This document shows positions 38,101 to 47,648 of a DNA stretch of 64,000 nucleotides, piece after piece. Position numbers and translations under genes: made by a program. Location of the stretch: contig OZ037772.1 of NCBI GenBank assembly GCA_964035545.1, forward strand, positions 11,101,818 to 11,165,817, in the 5' to 3' direction. The notes beneath the pieces are model-generated. The model worked only from the letters and a program-made list of their open reading frames with translations, did not search any database and was not told the DNA's origin. Source of the DNA: Bugula neritina (Eukaryota; Bryozoa; Gymnolaemata; Cheilostomatida; Bugulidae). Each line of letters starts with the position of its first letter. Within the stretch, counting starts at the first letter, position 1.

Positions 38101-40483
38101 CTCATGAGCCAACTTTCGCTCCTCAGCTTCTTTCTTCATCTGCTGCAACTCAATCTCTCGCTTCTTCCTGTCCGAGTAGACAGCTTCCTCGTGTTTTCTA
38201 AGCTCACTTTGAGCCGCCTCTTTAGAGATTTGAGCGTCATTGTGCATACTCTGAAAATATTATGATCAGTTGTCAAAGTGACAACAAATCCAAAACTCTT
38301 CAACTTAGATGTACTTAATGGGAAGAATATGTGTAAAACAGACCATGCACAGCTCATCTCCAAATAAAGTTTTTAGCAAAATTGTATTTTAAACATTTCT
38401 TAAACAAAAGCTTATTTCAGTTGGCAGTACTACAGTACAGACTGGGCAAGGCAGGAAATCAAATCAATGTGACTCTAAATGACTCATTATATTTATCAAA
38501 ACGACTCTACTCTGTTAACTCTACATACTTTCAGATCTTTCAGCTCAGATCGAAGGCGTTTAATTTCTGACTCCATGGAGTTGAGTTGATTTGGGAAACT
38601 CAAAGCCTCCTCCTCAAGCTTAGCTTTAATCTGTAAATATGTCTTCTTAATCTGTTCCGCTTCATTGCACTTCAAATCTGCTTTATCTTGTCTGTTCTCC
38701 AAATTCCTCAGTCTGAGATATAAAATAAAGCAAACATTTTTTTTAAACAATTTTAATACTCATAAAATACTGTAGCGTTCCTCCAGTAGCTTCCATAGTG
38801 TAATGGTTAGCATGTGGGCTTGCATGTTAGAAGTCTGAGGTTCGATTCCTGGTGGGGGTAGAATTTATTGTGGGCCGTAGACTAATACACTTTCAAAGTA
38901 GTGCAAAAGTATCTTTTACTGGACGCCTTCCCTAATACCACCAGTCTAGCCTGTGTGCCACACTTAACAATCACTACTGGGCCAGCATCATTCTCAGGGC
39001 AATAAATTGAGAGCAAAAATACATGCATCAGTCAATTTAAATATCTAGTTTAAGTTTTAGTAAGTTTACCATTAAGCAACACTACACAACTAGATATACC
39101 AATTTCTTTACCATTAAGCAATACTACACAACTAGATATACTAACTTCTTTGCATCCTCACTCTCTCCAGCATCAGTAGCCACAGCTTCAGATGCATCTT
39201 TTACCATAGTGTTATACAAGGTTTGTAGCTCTTCCACTTTCTTCTGTTTCGCTGCCGTTGAATGTTTCAGCTGATTCAGCTTTTTGATCTGGTCAGAGAG
39301 CTTCTGATCTTGTACTCGGATAGCTTCCTACCAAAGATTATAAAATGACTCGAAGGTATTAAAACAGCTTTTCCAGAAGACAGTAATACTTGTGTTACAT
39401 GATTTTAAATGGCCTCTTTATTGTAACAAAGTATTCGCATACTTTACTAAAAATTATTCTCCAATTTCTTCTCTAATATTAAAATTTTAGGCTAGATACT
39501 ATAGTGCTTTTAGTAATGATAGTTGAACCACTAAAAACTAGATTGTATAGTAACAAATAGTCATTGTGACTGTAACTTATTTATTTGGTCTCAGAAGCCA
39601 ACAGTAAGAGTCATCATGATTTAAATAGTTGATCCTAGTAACTATTAGTCATAGTGACTAGTAGTCATAGTGACTATGAGTCATAGTGACTATAAGTCAT
39701 AGTGATTATGAGTCATAGTGACTATCAGTCACAGTGACTATGAGTCATAGTGACTATTAGTAATAGTGACTCATTACTTACTGAACCAGATTTATTCTTC
39801 ATAGCAGCTCTTTCTACATTTCGGTCTTGAAATGCCTTATTTATCACATGTTCATCTGCCTGAAACAAGAATAATTTGGGAATTTATGTGCTAAAAAACT
39901 ATTAAAACAACAACAAATTGTAAAGCTTTGAACTTTAATATGTTTAGAAAATAAAGAAAATATGTTGTGTGAATTGTTTTTGAATACTTTTGAAAACATA
40001 TTTTTTAAATATAGACTTACAGCAAGGCAGTCACTCAACTTCTTGCGGATTATTTTATTATCTTTCCGGAGTTGACTAATGGCATCTTTATTTTGTTTAA
40101 TTGTCCATTGAGAGTTTTCATAGTAAGCTTTTCTGTCTCCCTCTAAAAAATTGATATGATAATAATTATACTCTTGATATAGTTGCACAGACATTACAAT
40201 CTTGTAAGAAATTAAAAACCATGTTGTATAGATGATCATAATAATATTCATATTAAATTTGACAATCATTATGCTCTTAGTGTTACTCTCAGTGTTACAG
40301 TCCTACTTAATATGAATATATAAATATGAATATGTATGTCAATATGAATACGAATATGTATATCAATATGAATACGAACACCAATTTGTAATAAACATAG
40401 TTATAATTATAATATAAGTTACCTAGAAGGTTTATCCTAGCTCTCAGCTCATCAATTTTTTCTTGCATTGATTGTGTTGCCAT
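35153..40483 (-). CDS. ODAD3: Outer dynein arm docking complex subunit 3 (CCDC151), 11 exons, complete
   Basis: Exons in transcript order: 40423-40483, 40021-40142, 39782-39859, 39146-39327, 38529-38712, 38083-38250, 37292-37602, 36774-36930, 36279-36434, 35750-35834, 35153-35280. All phases close, giving 543 codons plus TAA; human ODAD3 has about 595. ODAD3 is a coiled-coil subunit of the complex that docks outer dynein arms on ciliary doublets. Diagnostic matches in order are EGDRKAYYENSQW (about residue 21), MRNLENR-like LRNLENRQDKAD, LNSMESEIKRLRSEL, EDMKYSGEAKLS, EEKLLKLLEELDGQDVEDLL, EGKLPEYNTRVKLP, and an acidic stretch followed by the basic tail KRRLPKRKAKKK. Nearly all of it is predicted coiled coil. 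The region after residue 265 (AARAGSILQDETQ...) diverges from the vertebrate protein. A likely X-box lies about 120 bp upstream. Confidence 0.95.
35868..35965. repeat. Tandem repeat in ODAD3 intron 9
   Basis: Units of about 47 bp, each with aggagttgtttccacattat (or a close variant) followed by actatatt, occur twice fully and once in part, just 5' (in genome order) of the trinucleotide tract. Confidence 0.75.
35985..36275. repeat. (ACT/GCT)n trinucleotide tract
   Basis: About 95 triplets of act, gct, agt type begin only 3 bases inside the intron after the ODAD3 exon 36279-36434. Read through, they would give a Val/Ala/Leu-rich extension. They are intronic by comparison with the family. Confidence 0.9.
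36465..36655. repeat. (caatacagtg)n-like repeat
   Basis: Imperfect copies of gcaatacagtacagcaatac type fill the ODAD3 intron upstream of the exon at 36279-36434. Confidence 0.7.
37845..38082. repeat. (CCA)n tract with an internal copy of the exon 6 donor
   Basis: CCA/ACC triplets directly follow the donor of ODAD3 exon 6 (38083-38250). At about 37971-37989 the sequence ccattactcactattct repeats the true exon end plus donor found at 38072-38088, indicating duplication of the splice junction within the array. Confidence 0.85.
38785..38965 (+). mobile_element. tRNA-like SINE, family 2
   Basis: A-box-like tagtgtaatggttagcatg, then B-box-like gaggttcgattcc with ggtgggggta, then a non-tRNA body (gccgtagactaatacac) and a tail ending near tgtgtgccacac. 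Same family as 29080. Confidence 0.65.
39640..39775. repeat. 15-bp tandem repeat
   Basis: About nine units of agtcatagtgactat, close to self-complementary (agtcatagtgact), end next to the donor of the ODAD3 exon 39782-39859. Confidence 0.85.
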
Positions 40484-41298
40484 TTTAGCTGAACTACAAA
40501 CAATGCACTTCTTACTAGATTTTGTAGAACAGCAAATGCAATGATTAAATCACTTGGAGTGAGTATTGCTATTACTAGCTTTTACTCAGTATCTCGGCGG
40601 TTGCTAGTCAACAAGTGCGCGTGTTGCTGGGGGTGCTATATACACATGCGCAAACGTTTGGCTTCAAACGGGGGAAATTAACTCCGTATTGTATACCAAA
40701 TTGACCAAAGATAAGACGTCGGGGCGTAATACAACTTTAGTCGTAATAGCGTCGTTATTAGCATTATGATGTTTCGTGCCACTGCAAAATGATTGCGACG
40801 GGTAACGGTTATAAATCTAGGGGGTGTAATAAATATCCTGTTATCTTGCAAGACGAAGTGCGAGTCAAAAGATTCAGAACGATTAAAACAAAAGTAATAC
40901 TAATAGCGCTTGAACATTTACTATTTACTAAAGACCCCACAAGTATAATTAAGATTGTTTATATTTTTAGTTTAACTTTGTGATTATGTTAACAAATCTA
41001 TATCAGATTCACGGTAAACTAAAACTTACTCTTAGAATTCGTTGACCGGTAGTTCAAGTTGACTCATGACTGACACTCACAGTCACACTAGATTAATCAT
41101 TAATGTGTTGATTGAATAAAAATACGTTTGTATCAATATAACTTTTACAGCAACTGAAATTTTAGTGGGTTGCATACTTAATCTTATACCAAAAGAACTA
41201 TAGATGATCAAAACAAATCATTAATGCTCACTTACGAATTCCCTTTTACTCATTTTTATATATTTAAGACTCAATTTAATTTAATTTTCTTTATTAGC
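40484..41298. other. Divergent ODAD3/DHDH intergenic region
   Basis: An 815-bp spacer between two divergent starts. The ODAD3 side is relatively GC-rich with CpGs (gtgcgcgtgttgctggggg, catgcgcaaacg). The DHDH side is AT-rich. It probably contains both promoters. Confidence 0.6.
40600..40612 (-). promoter_or_regulatory. Candidate RFX X-box upstream of ODAD3
   Basis: Read on the minus strand, GTTGACTAGCAAC fits the X-box consensus GTNRCC-N0-3-RGYAAC with one mismatch in the left half and an exact right half (AGCAAC). It lies 117-129 bp before the ODAD3 ATG, the usual distance for ciliary genes. Identification is by consensus only. Confidence 0.5.
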
Positions 41299-44200
41299 AT
41301 GGAGAAGCTTAAATGGGGCATAGTTTCTAGTGGAAAGATTTGTCACGATTTTGTCAATGCACTGAATGACCCCAGTGGACCGGCTGCAGCTGGTAACACT
41401 GTAAGTTGTTTTTGTATTTTTACCAAAGGATGGGAAGCAGGTCATATCTAGTTATATATTTGATTTTTGTTAATAGTTGATAGTTAACTAAATTTGTTTT
41501 TTTATGTTTAGAATATCATGTTTGTTTATAAGACGTAAACTACTCTTGATGGCGGTTTTGAAGGTGGTTGCTGTAGCTGCTAGACAGCTAGACAGAGCTA
41601 AAACGTTTGCAGAGAATCACAAGATTCCTAAATTCTATGGAAGCTATGAAGAGCTGGCCAAAGATGGAAACATAGGTAAGTCTTAAACTTGACTCAGTAT
41701 ACTTGAGATTTCTAGTTTCACATTTATTGTAGATGTTGGTTGTATAAATAGCATTAGCTCTATATTTCGGTGACTGTAGTGTCTATAAATAGCCTAAGCT
41801 CTGCGCTTAGTTTAGATACGGTGAACATATGTGTAGTAGAGGTTATATATGTAGTGTAGACGTATTATACATAGGTAAAGCCAATTATATATATTTTGTA
41901 CTCACAATGTACATAGGAAACACCAGGGCTATTGTGTGTGTTGTAGATGTAATGTACATAAGTAACACCGATTCTATATATCTTGCAGATGCAATGCATA
42001 TAGTATTGTAGATGTATTGTGCATAGGTAGTGCCAACTCTGTATAATATATTGTAGGTGTAATGCATATAGGTAATGCCGGTTTTATATGTATATTGTAG
42101 ATGTAATGTGCATAAGTAACACCAACTCTATGTGTATTGTAGAAGTGGTATATATTGGTAACACAACTGGTCAACATTATGACGTGTGTAAGATGATGCT
42201 AGAGGCTGGTAAGCATATCCTGTGTGAAAAGAGTCTAACAACATCTATCTCCCTCACCAAAGAGCTGTTTGAGCTTGCAGCATCTAAAAAACTTTTTCTC
42301 ATGGAGGTTCGTTGTTTTGTGTTACTCGTTTGTTGAAATTTGCCATACAATACATGTAGGCCACTTAATGGTACAGTTTACTAAGTGAGCTATTTGCCAC
42401 GTTGCTAACTTAGTTTGAAGGTTTCAATTCGGCACAAACACAAGTATGGTTGAGCGTGCCTCTTGCTATCACTTACCTGAACTTGACTTGGTGCATGAGT
42501 GTCATGCTATAGTAGCTTTCTAACCTCTAGACCACGGCTGCCTTTTGCATTTTAGTTCATTCGTTTCATTCACCAATCTAAGTCAACTGTATTTTGGTTG
42601 AGATGTCAACTTATACTAGAAGTAATCACCATGACAATGTAATGTTTATATTAACTTGAAAACTTATATGTTGACATGCTCCAGGCATTTTATGTTGCAA
42701 GTGTGCCAGCTTTCTCTCATTACACTTTGTTGTATTGTAAATCAAATCATGTTTTAGTGAATTATATAGTTGCTTTTTATCATACTATTCTAGCAGGGTT
42801 ATATATTGACTCATCACAAATTTTAAAAACTTTATTGACAGCTAAAAAACCTTTTTTAAATACAAACCTGCTAGGAAATTATTTATTTGTCAAGCTTGTC
42901 AACATTGTATTATACCCGTTTTTACTAGAAATCTCACTATGTTTGTTCATCTTCACAAATTTAACATTGTTAATGAGTTTATGATTGTCTGCATTGCTTG
43001 GTGACATAAGTGTAGGCTGTTTTTGAAGATAATAAACTTACTCAACAAAAATTTCTACATCACAAAACTTAAATACAGCATAAAATACAGTTAGTTTCTG
43101 TTTCAGCTTTGGTTTGACTTTTAGTCTCCAGTCCTTATTTATAGCTGAGTTTCTATTTTCAGGCTGCCTGGTCTAACTTCTTCCCCACCTATAAAGAGCT
43201 CAAGAAGCTGATTTCTGCAGGTAATATTGGAATGTCAAATACTAGTAATACGCTGATTTAGCTTATTTTTTTCTTTAATTTAGAATATAAAAACAATGTA
43301 TTTGTATGAGTTGATTAATACACGCAAATATGGCTCTGCTTTAGTTCTTGTATTAAAGTTTATGCTTTTTTTTTGCTTAAGTTTGAACTGAGGATAGTGG
43401 TTTTGTATAGGGCAAAACTGTGTTGATGCCAATAAATGTGAAGGTTTTTTACAGCAATAAACAAATCATCTTGTTTCTTGCTTTTGTTTTGCTATTCTCA
43501 CACACTTCATTTATTTTATAGGACATGTGGGTGAAGTAACGCGCTTAGAGGCCAGCTTTGGTATTCGCGTATCTGGCGTACTCAGAGTGACATCAAAAGA
43601 ACTGGGAGGCGGGGCTAGTTTTGATTTAGGGATTTACGTAATCAATATTGCAAGACTGGTGTTTGGTGCAGAGCAGCCTGAAGAGGTCATTGCTAGAGGA
43701 GGCCTGTATCCTTCGGGTGAGTCTGAGATTACCATTTTGTGAGTGTGAGTGTTTTGCTCTTGACGCTAACTTTTTTCTATACATATGCTTCTTGTGTATA
43801 CTTTCTCTGCTACATCTTCAAATATGACGATTTCTCTTTTAGCTTGTTCTGTTCAATTTTCATGTGGCAGAAAAATGTAACTTGTTATAACAAGTTATAG
43901 CTCGTTACAACTTGTTCAACTGCGCTAAAAAATAAAATGATTGAAATTAATATATTGCAGTATTTTCATGCATCTGATATGTGTAGCCAATCAGCTTACA
44001 CTTTACTATTCTCCAGGAGCGGATTCAGACTGGGATGTCATCCTAGTGTTCTCTGGGGGGAGAAGGGCCGTGTTGAAATGTAGCTCTAAGTATGAGCTGG
44101 ACAACACAGCACGAGTCTCTGGAACAGAGGGCTGTATAGAAGTGAGTTTGGTTTTTTACTGACTTATATTTCATCAGCTTCCATCTTCTTTAGTTTACTT

Positions 44201-45660
44201 TTACTTTGATCTGATTATTTTCCAATGTAGTATTTTGCTGGTTCACCAGATGAGTGACTTCCTAGATTGTTGGTCAACTCTTCTGTTGCCCCACTTGTCC
44301 AGTGGTCCTCTGTTTTCTAGCCCACTTTTCTGCTGACTAAGTTTAATTTTTCAGCCATTTTGAGGAACTGCTTTATTGCTAGTCTACTTGTCTAGCTCTA
44401 TTCTGTTTCACCATCTCAATGGCAGCCTGACCCGTCTGCTAAGTATACTACCTACCTATCACTCTATTGTAACTATCCAGGTGTACCTCAGAATGACTGA
44501 CAGCAATTTGCAATCAGCACCATCTGTTCGACATAGGGAGCAGCTGTGGTCTAGGGTTTAGAGTGCTAACTTAGTAAACACAAAGCCGTGGCTTCAATTC
44601 CCAGTAAAGGCTATTGTTGATGTTAGGAAGAGCATCCAGTCATAAAAACTCCTGTGCCTCATTTAATTAAGTTTTTAGCTCATTTTAAAAAAAAGGCTTT
44701 CCATCAGGGGTCTTTCACAGGGATCGCGACTATAAACTTACATGACTTTTACAAGTTTTTGAACATCTTATTTCAGATCCCAAACCCTTTCCACTGCCCC
44801 ACGTCCTTGAAGTCATCATCGGGACACGAGTTCACTATTCAACTGCCCAATCAGGCGCAACACAAGTATAACTTTCAGAATTCTGAAGGACTTGCCTACG
44901 AGTGTGCTGCGGTGTCTGAGGCTATAAAGGCCGGTATGTGTCATCACTTGATAGTGTTTATTGTTTATTTTATTTGTATAGTTTTATTACTTTGCACAAC
45001 AATAATTCCTTTTGATAATATAGACGTATTTTGTAACATTGTTGAAATACAATCTAAACTAGCATGATATTATAACCTATGTAATATTTTAATTCATAGC
45101 TCTATACTCTAATCAGAATTTTATAATAAACAGAGAGTATATAGTGCATGTCATCACTAAATAGTGTTTGTTGTTTTATTTAAAAAGTTTGATTTTTTAA
45201 TGCAATATCTCTTTCTAATCTCAAAAGATAGTTGATGGAACTGTTAAAATATTATTTAAAAGAACATGAAATAAACTCGCATTTTATTTTAATTCATAAC
45301 TGTAGATTGTGGTCAACAGTTTATAACAAATGCAGATTCTTTATTGGTCTAGGAGTGAAAATATTTGGTTATTTTATATTTTTCCATGCACTAATTTAGT
45401 AATATTTTTCTGTAATACATAAGGTTAATTTTAAAAAAGCTGTGTATAAATATAGAAAAAATAATGAAATTAGGTTATGATGAGGTAATCATATGTTGTG
45501 TAGTTTGTATGAGGTAATTATATGTTGGGTAGTTTGTCTGATGGAATAGACCTAATTTGTGTACTTTGCAGGTAAACTGCAATGTGAAGAATACACTGCT
45601 GAAGACTGTCTCTATAACACCAGACTAGTTGAAGAGATCAATAGACAAATTGGAGTCTAG
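41299..45660 (+). CDS. DHDH: Trans-1,2-dihydrobenzene-1,2-diol dehydrogenase-like oxidoreductase, 8 exons
   Basis: Exons: 41299-41400, 41564-41675, 42143-42306, 43163-43220, 43522-43716, 44017-44141, 44777-44933, 45572-45660. Phases close to 333 codons plus TAG, matching the family length of about 334. It is a Gfo/Idh/MocA-type NADP-dependent dehydrogenase; the mammalian enzyme oxidises trans-dihydrodiols and also uses D-xylose. The N-terminal Rossmann part shows [40 protein letters not shown] and [13 protein letters not shown]. The catalytic-Lys segment reads LCEKS (Lys about residue 101). In the C-terminal part are [35 protein letters not shown] and [12 protein letters not shown]. The family's EKP motif is EKS here, a substitution at a normally conserved Pro. 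The exon 2 acceptor (TTGAAG) is unusual. Intron 2 is largely a minisatellite that copies the exon 3 acceptor. Confidence 0.93.
41825..42142 (+). repeat. Minisatellite made of copies of the DHDH exon 3 acceptor
   Basis: About six or seven units of 45-50 bp carry ttgtagatgtaatgtacata followed by agtaacacc. They closely resemble the true boundary tattgtag|aagtggtatat, then attggtaacac. Translated in the exon's frame, several give VDVMYISNT, matching VEVVYIGNT at the start of exon 3. The array runs directly into the real acceptor at 42142. Confidence 0.85.
42455..42545 (-). mobile_element. SINE head remnant
   Basis: Only the tRNA-like head of family 1 (complement of aacctctagaccacggctgc) is clear; the remainder is decayed. 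It is in DHDH intron 3. Confidence 0.4.
44539..44745 (+). mobile_element. SINE family 1, near full length
   Basis: Head cagctgtggtctagggttta with gtggcttcaattcccagtaa, core gatgttaggaagagcatcca, tail ttccatcaggggtctttcac and gactataaacttacatgact. It lies in DHDH intron 6 and ends about 30 bp before the exon 7 acceptor. Confidence 0.85.
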
Positions 45661-47648
45661 ACCTCAATGGTAAATGCACTGCAAAGTCAAGACTATAAAA
45701 AGCAATATCTGTTTCAGTCCCCTGGTATTCAATTACACAATAATTGTTCTGCTGTTCTATATTTTGAGTATATATAATATAATATAAAAGTTATATATTA
45801 TATAACTTTTATAACTTACTTTACTAGTCAGCATGGAGTTGTGTTTTCTATGCTTATTAAACTCTTGGTGGTAGTCTGAGTGATATGATCTGCACTCACA
45901 ATTGCAAAGACTATCTTTTAGATCAGAATCGTTGTCTTTTATGCCTTATAGCGGTTGTGTGGCTTTGATTCTTTCAGAAATTTAAATATAAAAGCAAGTT
46001 TTACTATCTTTGCTGTGGGAGGGAGAAAATTAAATTGTTGTTAATTGTAATTTTAACCTTCGAAGATTTAATTGACTATGTGACAGCGTAATTCATTGGT
46101 TAATAACCTATTAACTAACTAAGACATAGAAAAAAATGCAATCAAAGTTTGAAAGTTCACGCAAAAATATTAATAATTGGCTTTTCTCATTGAAACAGAC
46201 TATGTGATTGGCTGTTTTAATTGAAAGGCACTGTGTGATTGGCCATGTGATATGTTTGCTGTAGAGTATCCTTAATATATTAATTTTTCATGCTTTGCTA
46301 CTTTGCTTGGTTTACGAATCATAAAACCATTTATTAAAATGGTCTTTAAACATACTGGAGCTTCACAACTATCTTCTACTCTCTGTGATCTAACCCCACT
46401 AGTTGTGTTATGTAATAAGTGAAGTTAATTTGTTGTGGCGAGAACTAACTATTAATATAGCAAGTTCAGGAATACTTTTAGAGATCTTTTATTTTATTTT
46501 ATGCAATTAATGTTAGCCAATAAAATTCAAAATAGCAATACAAATTGGAAGACTGTTACAGTTTGCTAAAGACAAGATAATATCCCCTGTTACCTGGCGC
46601 AGGCATCACCTGTATTATCACAACATCATGGAAGGTTCAAAATAATTGTTTTTAGGGTGTTAGTGAGCTAGTACAATTGCTGTGTGGACAGCAAAAATTA
46701 GGGTGTAACGTCGATGAAAGCGTAGCTCAAGAAAATTGATAACAGTTAATTTTGAGCTGTAGTCGGCTAACAGCCTAGTGACAAAAAACTCAACTGTTTG
46801 ACATCAAATTTTTCATTAATAAATCCATTACCTAGACAATGCTAATTGTTTGACAATGACCTTGACTTGTAAACTTTTCCACTCGAAATATTTTCAAAAA
46901 GTCCAACTTTCAGCTCTCTGTGATGATACAGGTCAGATCTGTGCCAAGCATTCATTAAAAAAGGATTTATCAAAAATAACAGCAATTTCAGAGCCTAAAG
47001 AATGTTTTCATAAAGTGGTTCAAATTTCTTTACCGTATGACACATGCAATTACAATAGCAAACATTCAAACCAAAATTAAAAGTTAGAAACGTGATTGTC
47101 TCAATTTCTTTCAAAGTACAGATTGGAAAATTGTAAGTTGGGATACTCTCATGAAAGTGAGTCAAACACTTCATACTGATAGCATCAACATTTTACATTA
47201 AATGTCAAAACTAGCTGCATTTTGTCTACTTTAATGACTTGGTCAAAGTTAGGATCAAGTACTACATGTACTACTAAATTGTAATTCTGTAGAAATACAA
47301 AGTGATAAGTTTGAAAATTGAGTTGAAAATATAAAAAATTGAATAGTGAAAATGGAAGGTATTCTTGGCCAATGACTAGCTTTAAAACGCTTATATGTTT
47401 ACAGTCCGTGTAATCAGCAAATTATTCTGGTACATTGTGTACTGTACCAGATCAAGGTCGGATGGAGGGTCAGTATACTGTCTCCAGAATATCTGGTCCA
47501 CAACTTTGACAATTTTATAGTATATATGTACATACATTGTTGAGCAATAAAGATTAAGAAATAAATGGAGCCGCTATTATTTCGATTACGAGCTCAAGTA
47601 GAAAGCCAGACTAGAATTTAGTATCCCCGAATGGGGAGATCTACTGCG
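45661..47648. other. Convergent intergenic region
   Basis: It lies between the 3' ends of DHDH (+) and the C1orf21-like gene (-). There is an AT palindrome near 45786-45812 (aaaagttatatattatataa with its complement). No gene is seen; AATAAA-type signals occur, but none close to either stop is decisive. Confidence 0.5.

Noticed and set aside
37827-38201. 124-codon plus-strand Thr-rich frame
   Set aside because: Translation of the CCA tract and the antisense of ODAD3 exon 6.
42676-42984. 102-codon hydrophobic plus-strand frame in DHDH intron 3
   Set aside because: AT-rich intron sequence; hydrophobicity follows from T-rich codons, with no splice sites or family resemblance.
46850-47080. 76-codon plus-strand frame between DHDH and the C1orf21-like gene
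   Set aside because: Single short frame without a domain, splice partners or promoter; chance is the simplest explanation.
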